A DNA stretch of 64,000 nt from Macrophomina tecta (taxonomy: Eukaryota > Ascomycota > Dothideomycetes > Botryosphaeriales > Botryosphaeriaceae), in assembly GCA_024180945.1 (NCBI GenBank), contig JAKSGN010000022.1:496001-560000 (forward strand), written 5' to 3'. The position numbers and the translations under genes are program-made. This document shows positions 1 through 12,100 of the stretch, in pieces. The notes beneath the pieces are model-generated. The model had not been told where the DNA came from. It saw only the letters and a program-made list of their open reading frames with translations, and did no database searches. Numbering within the stretch: position 1 is the stretch's first letter; every line of letters starts with the position of its first letter.

Positions 1-819
1 CATGTTCGCCCAGAACGTCACCACCATCGAGACCTGGGAAATCGAACGCCACGAGACGCTGCTGCGGCGCGCCCGCTACCTAGGTGGCTTCCTTGACGGC
101 CCGGATGGAAAACGCATCCGGATAAAAAAGCAGGAGTTCCCCTACGACATTGGCATCTTCGCGAACATGGCGCAGGCGATGGGGACGGCAAACGTGAGAA
201 CACCCATTCACCAACACTGTCGTGCATGCTGCTGATATCTATGCACTACAGGTCCTGTCCTGGTTCTGGCCCTTCGCTGCTACCCCGCCGAACGAGACGG
301 GATTGAACTTCGCGGTCAATGGGTTTGAAGGTGCGACCCTCGTTCTTTTTCCTTTCTTCCAACGGGCCTTTGTATCGTTGATTAACCTGATCGCTAGACC
401 TCACCGTCACCTGGCCACCGCCCGACCCGGACCGCATGCCTCTGCCCAAGCGCTCCTTCAACCCGGATGACGCTTTCACGCACCGCGTGCCAGACCTCGA
501 CGACCAGCACGCCATGGCCGCGTTTAAGCAGCGGCAACAGGAAGACTTCAAGCGCTGGGAGGGCGGTGGATTGCAGAAAAGGAGGCCCTTCCATAAGCGG
601 ATGGGGAATGCTGCGGAGCGGAATGGGGAGATTGCGTCCGATGATGAGAGCCCAAGCGAGGATGGGGACGGGGAAGAGGCGTGGAGGAATTCAGAGGGCG
701 AGAGGCTGCGGGATTTTGGGGTTGACGAGGAGGCGGAGTTTTATGATGAGGACGACGTGCCCTTGAGTGAGCTGATACGGCGGAAGAAGGCGGCGACGGC
801 GAGGGACGGAGAAAGTTGA
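1..819 (+). CDS. PFA4: DHHC palmitoyltransferase PFA4, C-terminal part (partial)
   Basis: This is the 3' end of a gene whose start and DHHC catalytic core lie left of the window. Exons are read as 1-193, 252-330 and 398-819; introns 194-251 and 331-397 restore one frame. The encoded segment begins with the TTIETWEIERHE stretch that follows the last membrane helices in fungal Pfa4, then EFPYDIGI, a WFWPFAATP motif and WPPPDPDRMP, all typical of Pfa4 C-termini. The tail is long, acidic and hydrophilic (EDGDGEE, DEEAEFYDEDD) and should be cytosolic. Known family role: ER protein S-acyltransferase, acting for example on chitin synthase Chs3 in yeast. The paralogue assignment rests on C-terminal motifs only, so another DHHC family member is possible but less likely. 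Confidence 0.85.
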
Positions 820-939
820 GTGAGTTTTGCAGCCAACAAAAAGAAAAGGTGACTCATCTACGCATCATATTTGCATCGTCATTCACAGCAGGGGATGGAA
901 AGTCCTCAAACCAGACCAAGGTATACCCCAAATCACAAC

Positions 940-2070
940 TCAAGCCGGCGGCTTCCTCGCCACCACCCTCAAGCGCACATACCCAAGCCACCAACTCCCG
1001 TCCTCCCGCTCGCACGCCCCTCGACAGGCCTCCACCACCCCCTGCACCACCTCTTCCCTCTTCTCCCCCTCCGGCACCATCCGCAAAAACGAATCCCCCA
1101 TCAGCCGCACCCACCCCGCCAGCCCGCCCCCCTCGTTCCGCGTCAGCTCCGTCGGCCGGTACTCCTTCTCGCACACCTCGACCTCGAATCCCGCGCCCTC
1201 CAGCAGCTGCCGCATCGCTCCGACGTCCGCGAAGTACCACGGACTGGATTCGCGTGCTTCGGCGAAAGATGATGCGTAGCCGAACGTGACGAGCACGCCG
1301 GTGAGCGCGGCGTGCACTTCGGCGACGCAGCCGGCGCCGCCCATCTCGAACACGAGGCGCCCGTTGGGTTTGAGGAGCGCGTGGAGGGCGCGGAAGACGG
1401 AGTGCCGGGTGGTGGGCGAGCGGAGGATCCAGTGCAGGGCGGCGTTGGAGAAGATTTTGTCGAAGGTGGAGGGGGCAAGGGGGCCGCTGGCGCTGATGGG
1501 CAGGGCGGTCGCGTCGGCGATGTGAAACTGGGGTGGGGTTGTTAGTTCGGGGGATGCGGGGAGGGAAGGGGAGGTTACAGACGGAGATGTTGGGGGTGCT
1601 GGAGCGCTGGGTTTGCGCGGTGTGAATCATCGAAGGGGAGGAGTCTGGCAGGGTTAGTTGTTAGCGGATATTGGGAGCGATGGATGGTCAGAGGGGCTGG
1701 CTTACCGACGCCGACCACTTCGCCTTGCGGGACGGTGGCGGCAATCTTTGCCGTCAGGGGACCGTCGCCGCAGCCGATGTCGAGGATGCGGTCGGTTGGG
1801 GAGGGGTTGAGGTAGGAGAGGACTTTGGTGGTGAGGAGGGGGACGAACGCCGCGGAGGTGGCATATTTCTGACGGGAGTTAGTGAGTCTGTTCTCGGAAG
1901 TGGCAAATGGGGCTTCAGTGTGGACAAGTTGAACTGCGTGACTCAGGGAATGTTGATGTCACGGAGGTTCTTATGAGGACGAAGTGACGGCAGGGCGAAT
2001 AGCACATAACGGGACGGACCTCAGAGGACAACTGGTCCTTGTTATTGCGTTGATCAGCAGTCATATTCAT
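940..2070 (-). CDS. class I SAM-dependent methyltransferase
   Basis: Four exons on the minus strand: 2020-2070, 1706-1868, 1583-1644 and 940-1527, giving about 287 residues. The start ATG is at 2070-2068, with a second ATG two codons later. Motif I is DIGCGDG, followed by VVGVD (motif II, acidic residue that binds the ribose), DATALP, and FDKIFSNAALHWI with a downstream RLVFEMGG, the layout of trans-aconitate 2-methyltransferase-like fungal enzymes. No membrane segment or signal peptide is visible, so it is probably cytosolic; the substrate cannot be told. The donor of the third exon (GTCTGT) is weak and the first intron is long (about 151 nt), so those two edges are less certain than the rest. 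It points away from ENV7 and shares a 773-bp upstream region with it. Confidence 0.82.
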
Positions 2071-2843
2071 GGATGTGTCTTCTCAAGTTTGGAAGTGAGC
2101 TTCTTGGGCTGCTCTGATCTGGGCTGCTAGGTCGATGAATGGCGGGGTATTTATGTAGATGATGGAGGATTGGTGCTGCAAGGGGAAATTCCGATGTCGG
2201 AGCGCGCGACCTGACGCGGAACACAGCGTATCAGCCAGTAGGATGGGCTGGATTATCAGGCAGCTCGTAGGAATGCCTCAAAGACTAATGAGGGGTTGCT
2301 TCCAAGAAACCAAGACGGCGGGAGCTGGATATGGATAGGGTCTTCTCCGCATGACGCGGGAGTTAGCGGCAGCATGGCATATCAGTGGCTTGAGGTGCGT
2401 GGACTACTCGAATGCGAAGTCGCAACAAGGGCATTGGATTAATGGAGAAGCCGAGAAGCTTGTTCCTCGGATTGGGAGCGTGTAGGCTACCGATAGTTTG
2501 ATAGGTAGATAGTCCAGCGGATGATGTGTCAGCATTTGTGCCTGAGGCAGAGAGCCGAGTGGGCGGGCCCAAGCTCGCTCGTTCGCGCTGTCGTAAGCAG
2601 GCGCAGGCGCAGCAAGCAGGAACGACAGCTCCAACTCTTTCCACGTTTACACAATCCATACTTCCTCCGCGCGAGCTTCTCCGGACCCCGGAATCCCACC
2701 CAAGGATCCCCACGAATACTGCAAAATCAGCCAAGCTGGAGTTGTCGCGCATTGCCCGCAGCGGTTACCACCCCGACTTTCCCGAACACCACTCGTCCCT
2801 CCGAGACGCTTCCTATCCTGAAGGCGTCGCCTCGCGCTTCAGC
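2071..2843. promoter_or_regulatory. intergenic region between methyltransferase and ENV7
   Basis: This 773-bp stretch separates two divergent start codons and should hold both promoters. I see no protein-like reading frame. An open frame runs into ENV7 from 2526, but the ATG at 2844 fits the kinase family, so the frame upstream is treated as 5' leader. No clear TATA box or named operator was recognised. Confidence 0.5.
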
Positions 2844-4240
2844 ATGTCGTCGTTGAGCTCCTACGTGCTGGACCTGGTCTACTCCCTGACCAATTGCATG
2901 TCATGCTTTCCTGGCACTCCTCAGCTTAAGATTAACGGCCGTAGTTTTAAGATCTTGCGCCTTCTCGGCGAGGTATGTCCAGCCATTCCGGCGCGCCCCC
3001 AGCATCAATGGCAGGCATGAGCACGGCTCTAATCACTCGCGGTCCGTGCAGGGCGGATTCTCCTACGTCTACCTTGTGCAGGACAACTCGGGCCAGAACC
3101 TGTATGCGCTCAAGAAGATACGGTGTCCCTTCGGCCAGGAGTCGGTCTCGCTGGCGCTCAAGGAAGTCGAGGCGTACAGTCTGTTCTCGCCACACCCCAA
3201 CATCATCCCCTGCATAGACCACAGCATCGCCTCGGACAAGTCGGACCCCGGCGCGAAGACGGTGTACATCCTGCTGCCGTACTACCGGAGAGGCAACCTG
3301 CAGGACATGATCAATGCGAATCTCGTCAATCACACCAATTTCCCAGAGCGCAGGCTGATGATCCTATTTCTCGGCGTATGCAGGGCGCTCAAGGCTATGC
3401 ATCAGTATAAGGTCAAGGGTGCACCGGGTGGTGCGGCGAGCCAGAGCAAGGCGAAGAGAGTGAGACAAGAGGCTGCTCGGGCTGATGCAGAGGCCGCGGA
3501 GGAAGCCGGCGCGCGGAAACAGAAGAACAGGAGGATGGAGAACGAAGATGAGGACGAGGCGGCGGAGCCACTCATGGATGATGAGGTCACAGCAGCCCAA
3601 GACGGCGTCGCACCTGGAGAGCAGCGCGCATATGCCCACAGAGACATTAAACCGGGTGAGTTCACAAGACTTGATGGCGTTGATGGCATTGAGCTGATTT
3701 AATGAAGGCAACATCATGATTGCGGATGACGGCAAGACACCGATTCTCATGGACCTTGGATCCCTCGCACCATCTCCCATTCACATCACCTCCCGCTCGT
3801 TAGCGCTTCAGGTGCAGGATACTGCAGCTGAACATAGCACAATGCCCTATCGCGCACCAGAGCTGTTTGACGTCAAGACAGATACTTCAATCGATACAAA
3901 GGTCGATATCTGGTCACTTGGCTGCACGCTGTACGCCTGTTTGGTTGGCAAGTCACCGTTTGAGGCGCGTTCTGAGGAGACGGGCGGCAGTCTTAGCCTT
4001 TGCGTCCTCGGGGGTGACTGGCGTTTCCCGGATGAGAGCTCGGCGCAGGACCACGGCAGACAAAAACAGGCCGTCTCCTCGCTCTCTACTTCTCAAGAGG
4101 GCAGCATCAGCGAGCCGGTCAAGGAGGTGGTCAGGAAATGCTTGAGAGTCGAGCCTTCCGAAAGACCGGACGTGGATGAGCTGATCCGGATTGTGGAGGA
4201 CGTTATCACGGAGCTGCCGGAGGATGGTGTTGATGACTAG
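2844..4240 (+). CDS. ENV7: Ser/Thr protein kinase ENV7 (NAK/STK16 family)
   Basis: Exons 2844-2972, 3052-3655 and 3708-4240 encode 421 residues. The glycine loop (LLGE-GGFSYVYLV) is split by intron 1; the lysine is in ALKKI. The catalytic loop is HRDIKPGN, also cut by intron 2; the metal site is DLG rather than DFG; YRAPEL and DIWSLGCTLY follow. The DLG variant, large N-lobe insertion and small size match STK16/Env7. The N-terminus has NCMSC, a plausible palmitoylation site, as Env7 is a palmitoylated vacuolar-membrane kinase in yeast. A charged insert of about 70 residues (lysine/arginine/alanine-rich, then EDEDE) precedes HRD, as in filamentous-fungal members. The second acceptor (AATGAAG) is weak, but the frame join across HRDIKPGN is unambiguous. 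Known role in yeast: negative control of vacuole fusion. Confidence 0.9.
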
Positions 4241-5746
4241 ATCTGAGCGCGGTTGCGGTGTGTTGTTTTGATACCCGGGCAGGCGTCAGGTACGTAGTAA
4301 TGGGCGGTTCGTCAGTCCGAAACTGCACCTTCTTTTCTCAACACCTTTGGATCTCAGTGTAGACTCACTCGGGGCGCGTGGCTCCAAGGCCACCTGGATG
4401 GGCTGAAGGTTGAATTCTGGGGCACGACTTTGTCATGAAATGTAATAAAACCACTGAGAATTTGCAAGGACACAAGACAGAAGCAGCTCTCCGCGTGGAA
4501 GTTCACATCATCAGCATTGTCAAATGCTCACTACTGAGGCCCTTAGTGAGTAAGGAGTAGTGGAATAGACGGACGACAGCGGCATTTCAGGCCGTGGTAG
4601 GCAAATTGATTGACGGTATGACAGGCCGGTCGTCGGCTGGAGGGAGATTGGCACGTTATCAGGCGGGAAGGGTGGTGGCATCGGCTGCAACGCGGCGGTA
4701 CCTGACAAGAGTCCGGGGGGCTGAGTCTTGGCTAATGATCCCAGGCCTTGTGCGGCCCCAGATGCGCCGCGCATCGATATGGGCATGGGGACCTCCCACG
4801 GCGGCGATGAGTGATTCTGCGCGACCGATGGCGAATATTGCATGCGAAGCGTGGTCAAGAAGAGCTTGGTCGGTTAGCGAAGGCAGAGGACGGGGCCAGG
4901 ATGGAGCTTGGCCGCCGGCCGGCCACGCTAGGAAAGAGCTGCCCGCTGCCAAGCCCACCACCATCTGTGCTCGCGGCCGGGGCTGTCTCTGCTTTCTCCG
5001 CCCGTCTGGCTCGGTGCGGGCTGCTGGAGGAGCTGCCGACAGTGGCTGGGAGCAGTCGCACAGGATCAGAATCCCAGGCCTCTCGAGGAGCAAGCGCAAT
5101 GGCGGATCCAGCCTGCCGTGAAGGATTGACTGGACGCTGCAGCGTGCAGGCAAGCGGCAACGACTAACTGCAGGCACGCCATCGCCCGGAGCCGGGAGAA
5201 TCGTATTGGCACTCGCACCTTCCCGATCCAGCACCAGCGCCTGGCTTCTGTATATCCCCTCGCCGCTCATCTCACCATCTCCCCATCCCAGAAGTCTTGG
5301 CTCTCGCAACGCACGGGTTATCAGTCGTACAGGCCTTTCCCTAGCCCTTCCAGCAGCCCTCTGCCAGGATTTTTCCGCCGCGTTACATCGCCCGCAGACA
5401 CAACAGCTGCCACAAGCGGTCAAGCTTCGGCTCCTGCCTGCCTGCTGTTGGTCCAGTTGCATCTGTGCTGCTGCCTGTCTTTCTGCTCCAAGGACCCACG
5501 CTCCAGGTCCGCGGGATTTCCCATCGCCGTTGCCATTGAGGTAAGCTGTCGTCATGCCCGACTATATATCGCCCTCGCCCTGCCTGCCCATCGTTCGCCT
5601 TGACCTGCTCTCCCACCGCCCCTCCTCCTGTCCCGCTCGCGTCGCCTGGCTGCACCCGCTCTGCAGCAAGCAGTCGTCAGCAGCCCTCCGTCACCTTCCC
5701 ACCGCGTCCCCGTGGGCGAAGCCGAGACGCTGAACAACCGCCTACC
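4241..5746. promoter_or_regulatory. intergenic region: ENV7 3' side and DPP5 promoter/leader
   Basis: About 1.5 kb without a credible gene. The right third (about 5210-5745) is strongly pyrimidine-rich on the + strand, as is usual just upstream of fungal starts, and has a TATA-like TGTATATCC near 5248. A 298-codon open frame on the minus strand (4659-5555) is low-complexity and unlike any protein, so it is not called. Confidence 0.5.
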
Positions 5747-8382
5747 ATGGCGCGCGCAGGCCTCTTCCCCTCGTACCTCGCCCTGCTCCTGGCCCTCCTC
5801 GCCATGACCATCAAGGCCGCCAAGTTTACCCCGGAGGTGCTGATCAGCGCCCCGCGCCGCTCCGCCGGCGTCCCCAACTCCGACGGCAGCAAGGTGCTCT
5901 ACACCGTCTCGACCTACTCCTTCGCCGACCACTCGTCGTCAGCCGAGCTGCGCGTACTCGACGTCGCCTCGGGCGAGAGCACCCTCGTCACTGACGGCGA
6001 CGCTTCCGAACCCACTTGGCTCGACGGCGGTGACATTCTGGTCCTTTCGTCTGGCGCTAATGGCACGACGGATGTGCTCGTTGGGCCGTACGATGACTTT
6101 GCGAACAGGTGAGTTGTGATCATTGATAGCTCTGTCAACCGCGTTTTCCTATTTGTGCATCGGGTGTTTGAAGTCATTCTGTCCTCTCTATGGCCATATC
6201 TTGGCGGTGCAAAAGGTACTTTGTCTTTCCCTCTCATGCCGTGTGAGTGGAATTTGGACATGAATACTGAATGTTTCGATTTTCAAGTCCAATTGATTGT
6301 CTTTAGTCCTTCTTGTACTGTTTCTGCTATTCTCCACTTCCCTCCTGGCGAGGATCATCAAGCATGGAAATCTGTTTGGGAAAAGAAAAAAAAATAAAAC
6401 AAGAAAAAGAAAGCTTCTTATGGTAGTTTCCCATTGGCAGAAGTACTGATCACTCCGGTCGATTTTCACTTTCCGTTTACTCCACAAGAACTGCCGTCCG
6501 CTAAACTTAATCCTGCACTAAATGCTGACTCGTTGAAAGTAACTATACTGCCGGCAACATTGATGGATCCGCCAGTAGTGTCAAGGTCTCTGCGCTGGGT
6601 GATGGCAAGTATGCATTTGTCATTACCGCTTTAGCTAAGCCGGATGGCACCATCTACAATTCGGAGAAGGCTGCCACGGCCACTTCCACTGGAAGATACT
6701 ACGAGGCCATCTTTGTCCGCCACTGGGACTCCTACATCACGCCCAACCGTAACGCTCTCTGGTACGGTACCTTGGCCAAGGACGGTGAGCAGTACAGCTT
6801 GTCTCCTCTTGTCAACGCCCTCAAGGGCACCAAGCTTGAAAGCCCGGTCCCTCCTTTTGGTGGCACCGACAACTTCGATGTCAGCAGCAGTGGTATTGCT
6901 TTTGTTGCTAAGGACCCTGAGCTCAACCCTGCCATCTACACCAAGATCAATGTCTACATCGTTCCTCTTTCGACATTCACTGAGTCCGCTCCCCCGGCTC
7001 CTATTCAGGTTGAGACCACTGGTTTCGAGGGTCAGAGCACTTCTCCCGTCTTCTCTCCTGATGGCAAGTCCCTGGCCTTTCTCCGCATGAGGGAGATTCA
7101 GTACGAGTCCGACAAGCTCCAGCTGTTTGTTGTTCCTGATGTTTCCAAGCCCGCTTCGACCATCAACGCTCTCTCCACTCCAGACAACAAGGGTTCTTGG
7201 GACCGCAGCCCGTCTGCCGTGACCTGGTCAACTGACGGCAAGACTCTGTACTTGACTGCTGAGAACATTGGCCGTGTCAGCTTGTACTCTTACCCCACCC
7301 CTACGTCCAACTCCTCTAGCAGCGATGAGCCCACTCTCATCTTCAACGATGGTGGTGTTTCCGACGCCCGTGCTCTTGAGAATGGCGACATTTTCATCTC
7401 CGGCAGCAACTTGATCGACAACTCTGTCTACTTCACCCTAACTCCTGGCGAGGAACCCGTTCAGGTCTCGTCGAACTCCAAGAACGGCGCTCTTTTCGGC
7501 ATCTCCCGCAGCCAGGTCTCCGAGATCTGGTTCCCTGGCGCTGCCAACGGCACCAAGATCCATGCTTGGGTCATCGTCCCCTCCAACTTCTCCTCCAACA
7601 CCACCTGGCCCCTCGCCTACCTCATCCACGGCGGTCCTCAGGGTGCGTGGGAGGACAGCTGGAGCACGCGCTGGAACCCTCTCGTCTTCGCTGAGCAGGG
7701 CTACGTCGTCGTCGCGCCCAACCCGACTGGCTCCACCGGCTACGGCAAGGCGCTGACGGACGCCATCCAGGGCGAGTGGGGCGGCCTCCCCTACCAGGAC
7801 ATCGTCAACGGCTTCACCTATATCGAGAACAACCTCAAGTATGTTGACACGGATCGCGCGGTCGAGTTGGGTGCGTCGTACGGCGGCTACATGACCAACT
7901 GGATCCAGGGCCACGACCTGGGCCGCAAGTTCAAGGCACTCGTCACGCACGACGGCGTCTTTAGCATGACTGCGCAGCTCGCGTCGGAGGAGATCTGGTT
8001 CCCCGAACATGACCTCGAGGGCAAGTACTGGGATAACCGCCAGAGCTGGCTCGAGTGGGACCCGAGCGCGCACACAGACAAGTGGGCTACGCCGCACCTT
8101 ATCATCCACAACGAGCTCGACTACCGCCTCACCATCGCCGAGGGCCTCGCCGCCTTCAACGTGCTCCAGAACAGGGGTGTCGAGAGCGCGTTTCTGTCTT
8201 TCCCGGACGAGAACCACTGGGTCCTCAAGCCCGAGAATAGTCTCGTGTGGCATACCGCTGTGTTTGATTGGATTAATAGCAGGGTTGGTCTGCCGACATT
8301 GAGTGAGCAGAGCGCGTATGCGAAGGGAACGAAGGAGGAGGCTTTCCAGAATCGCGAGAGCGATTTGGGATTGAAGGTTTAG
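5747..8382 (+). CDS. DPP5: secreted dipeptidyl-peptidase 5 (S9 prolyl oligopeptidase family)
   Basis: Two exons, 5747-6108 and 6540-8382, encode 734 residues, close to the usual 720 of fungal DPP V. Residues 1-25 form a signal peptide (hydrophobic LALLLALLAM core, probable cut near KAA). The N-terminal half is the beta-propeller, with FSPDGKSLAFLR-type blades and many N-x-S/T sites. The C-terminal alpha/beta hydrolase holds the triad: Ser about 567 in GASYGGY, Asp about 648 in NELDYR, His about 680 in ENHWVL, with spacing typical of the family. It should cut X-Ala, His-Ser and Ser-Tyr dipeptides from peptides outside the cell. The intron is unusually long (431 nt); its acceptor is AAG, but a TGCTGAC branch site lies just before it and the joined frame restores the conserved YTAGNIDG region. 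The start ATG is in CTACCATGG. Confidence 0.93.
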
Positions 8383-8948
8383 AGTGGTGGGCGAGAGGGG
8401 TTATTCATATGGGGGGTGTGGCGCCATTATTGTGTATAGTGCCTTTAACAAAAATTGAATGAAGGCTGCATATAATAATTCTGACATGTCATTGGATTTG
8501 CCTACTTCCTGAGGTGTGAGTGATTGTGCTGTTGTGACTTGGTCTGAGGAGAATGGTTTGGTAGAGGACTGTGTGGAAGGTGTGCATCTGGATTTGCAGC
8601 AGTTCTGCAGATTGGAGCATTCGGAGACTGGATACTTTTGCGTCCTTATGGATATTTCAACACCGGGTGCGAGCGTGACCGCGGCTTGTGGTGGCTGAGC
8701 GCAGGTGGGATAGCGAGTGGGTAGCCATGACGGGCTGCGTATCACATGTCATGTGCGCTGTGCCGTGCTGTTGTGGGGTTCGCTAATGTTTATTGCCGTA
8801 ATTTGACGGACGGCATTGGTTCTGGGAGCTGAAGATATAAGAGGGAGCGCGGGCATTGTCTTCTCTCCTCCTCTGTGTTCACTGTCTTCCGCAGATGCCA
8901 TCCAGTATGATAGACGTAGTGGGTACTGTCTACGTGGCCTGCGGCTTC

Positions 8949-8970
8949 AAAAAAAAAAAAAAAAAAAAAA
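8949..8970. repeat. A22 homopolymer
   Basis: An uninterrupted run of 22 A in the gene-poor region downstream of DPP5. No gene context. Length is likely to be polymorphic or affected by sequencing error. Confidence 0.95.
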
Positions 8971-9122
8971 GAGACATCATACTGCCTCCGCGCTGGTTGG
9001 GGGGAACAAGATGAACCCCACTGGCTCTCGTCCGCCAGAACTCCCGGCAATCTGCGTTCTATGATGCTCAGTGCGGCGCTTTTGTGATGAGAGGTCGCAT
9101 TGTTCCGTAGTGATGGCAATGG

Positions 9123-9143
9123 TTTTTTTTTTTTTCTTTTTTT
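9123..9143. repeat. T-rich tract (T13 C T7) followed by GCAG
   Basis: A pyrimidine tract ending in GCAG, which resembles a splice acceptor. The following open stretch (9150-9321) has no recognisable similarity, so no gene is called. Confidence 0.9.
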
Positions 9144-12100
9144 GCAGGTGATTCTGGACGACGGCATGGTCGCCTTGAGCAGGGGGAAGGGAGATGGAGC
9201 TGTTCTTAAGACCTGGGCGGAGCAGGCGGGGATTGCCGCATTTCCCAGAGAACAGAGTGAATCATTGCTTCATGATGCCAGAGTGAGATTCGCGAGTAAG
9301 GCGGCTAAGACTGCACAGTGACGGAGTGGTGCACAGTTATGGCGTTGCTGGTTGAAGTGCCATTGTTGCTTGAGGACAAGGGGGCTTGAGGTTGAGTAGG
9401 GAGTGTTTTGTAATGGGTTTCGGAGGGCGAGAAGTGACAGCACGCAGGGTGCCGGTTGTGGGGTAGTTGGTGGATCTGCTGATGCTCGCTTCAGTGACTG
9501 TGGCTCAGGATCAGAGGTATAAAGGAGTGCCAACTGCTGCTTTTGCAGTCTTGCTTTCTCATAGGCTCAATCGGATAGGGAGGGTTCTCTTCTTTCGGGC
9601 ACAGCAGACTGACGCACAATTCAGTGCCGTTTGCTGGTCTTTGCCAACAGCACATTGTACTTCGGTGCCGCTTGCTGCTTTGGTAAATTCATGATGAACT
9701 GTTTATCTTCACTGATTTTGTGCTGTTGGGCTACTATAGGAGTGTGATTGTTAGCTAGACACCCCACTCACATACTTACGCACGATGAAAGGGGTATAAT
9801 CACTTCAATTGGATGACCGTATTACCGCACGAAGACGATGAATTCCACTTATCTTTAAAGGTGTTGGTGGACGGTATTCGCTCCCCAGGGCCTGGGGTAA
9901 GGGCTTTTCCCTCAGCTCAAGAAGTAGAGTAAGGAAAATGCAGTAGCTGAGCCGTCGCCGGAGATGTGGCGAGGGTTGGCCGAGTTCTCCAATTAACGTG
10001 CTGGCTGGACCGCCTTGGCTCGAAGATGGAAAGGTATCATGATAGCTGGAGATATTTTATCAGTATGAGTCGACGCAGGCTCACTGGTATCATGGGGTGG
10101 AACTAATCCATTGCTGCATAAGCTGCCACGTGCGCGACGACGGGTTCAGTCCGCTGACATTCTTATCCATATATCAAGAAGTCAAAAATCGAATGTAAAG
10201 AAGACAGGACGTCCAGTCCCTCCATTCCTCTGCATCTAAAGCTCGAATTCCCTGCTATCTTCAGAAAAACAGAAGGACATACTACTGTGGGGCCTGCTGT
10301 TGCTGGCCACATGTGCATCGCACAATGCGTCTTGACTTCGGAGCAGTCAAGGGGGGCGGATTAGCGTCCCAGCTTACCTATCCCATCTGATTATGGTACT
10401 CAGCACCGTGAAAGGATAACTAAACCGACTACTTCACAGTATATTTGGTGGTATTGATTGATGAGAGCTGCTTAGTAACACTGCTGTTTCCTCGATACTC
10501 TGGCTGAGCTGGACTTTGTACACGGGCAAGGATAGCACTCAGCCGAATAGGATGAATGTCAAAACAGGGATGAGAGGAGCCAGCAGGTTGGTTCTTGGGA
10601 CATCGAGCGACAGGATTGAGTTTTTTTGCCCACGTGTAGCTCTGCTGCTGACGGCGAAAACATTGGTTAGTGGAGAGTGCGAGTCAGAGGTGAAGTGGCA
10701 TATAAGTTATAGGCTGTCGTCGGGGAACAAGTATCCAGAGAGAAATTTTGGTATGTTAGAGAATACCGGTATAGGAATGAACTACCGATAATACTCTGAC
10801 GGCTCTGCTGATATCGGAGGTGCGTTACACTAGTCTGGAAATGAAGGCGTATGGAAAATACGACATGCTTGCTTGTCTCCCTTCCCCGCCGGCCAGTTCA
10901 AAGCCACACCGTTTCTGTTCCACCCACACAACTAAGAAAGGTTCTCACGAGGGTCTCAAGCTACGCATACCTTGCCGCCACTTCGCGATTGTGCGGGGAG
11001 GTTGGTGAGCACAGGACGATGCCTGGACAGACTTGGTCAACCGTACTCGATGTGATGCCAATGGAGCTCGACACCTTCGATAAATACTGACCCGCTGCAT
11101 TAACTTAGCTAATTTATGATAGCTTCAGTTCATTGGAAAGTAGTTAGGGGCATTGCATCTGACTGGTGGGTTTGGGACGGAGCTCCGAGAAGGCGGATAC
11201 TGACAACGGTTTCGGGAAGGTAGATAAAGCGCTGGAAAGACACATTCGGTGGGCGAACTGTGGTTACTTCCACAATGATAAGATATTATTTTAGCTTTAT
11301 TGTCTCGTCGGAAGCTTGGCGAACACGGCACTTACTAATTCTAGCGACGTTTGATTGAGCTTTCGTGGTCAATTCATCGGAGAACAAAGCCCACTACCTA
11401 ACCTCGGAGGATCCATAATGAGTGATCCAGCCCGTTTCCTGTTATATCGTCTCTTTGAATTTGGGCACTGATGACCGGCGGCAATGTTTCATGACTATCA
11501 ACTGCTTTATTGAGTGTCTGATGAGCGCGTTCCTGGGCAACACATGATGATCCCCCACGATGTCCTCGAAGTTTCGTCAATGCTTAATCCCAAAACCAGG
11601 TATCGCCAATAGCGTAATTTTGGTAGATAAAAGCAAAAAAGGAGCCAAGAGAGAGACCCTTTAAACCCTTGTGCGACCAGAGCCGCAATTCTGGTGGGGC
11701 TTTTCAATATTTGTGCTGCAATTCACATTTCTGGGGATTAAGAAATCGGAGATGGAGGACAGCGGCTTTGTATAATGGCGAAATAGACGCCGATCAAGAG
11801 AAAGTAGGTGACATGGTACAAAGCGGTCATGGATGAGGTCATCCATATATAATGAAACGATACTTGTTGGAACGTATGTACCTTGTGCGGGATTTTTCCA
11901 CAACGCAGCCCAGCCTGCGATAATGGCCAGACGAGAGCAGCAGTAAACCAAAGTTGCCTTTTCTCCTTAACTTACTGGTCAGTGAGGTTATTTCAGCGTT
12001 TCCAGGCCGGCAATGCCACATCAGTGTAATACCTTGTCTCGAAGCCAACCATCAATATGACCAAGCAAAATGACGCAGAAAATTAAACTACATTGACTGT

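Noticed and set aside
854..1630. 258-codon minus frame overlapping the methyltransferase
   Set aside because: Only its first codons are real (exon 3 of the methyltransferase); beyond the intron it follows the wrong frame and becomes Arg/Ala/Gly repeats.
4659..5555. 298-codon minus-strand frame upstream of DPP5
   Set aside because: It lies across the DPP5 promoter and leader, is rich in R, A, G, S and P, has no domain or family-like motif, and mirrors a GC-rich plus strand.
7438..8253. 271-codon minus frame within DPP5
   Set aside because: Antisense shadow of a strongly coding, GC-rich exon whose catalytic triad and length confirm the plus strand.
9143..9321. Possible exon after a T-rich tract ending in GCAG
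   Set aside because: The acceptor-like signal can arise from the homopolymer; no upstream exon, branch site or family match.
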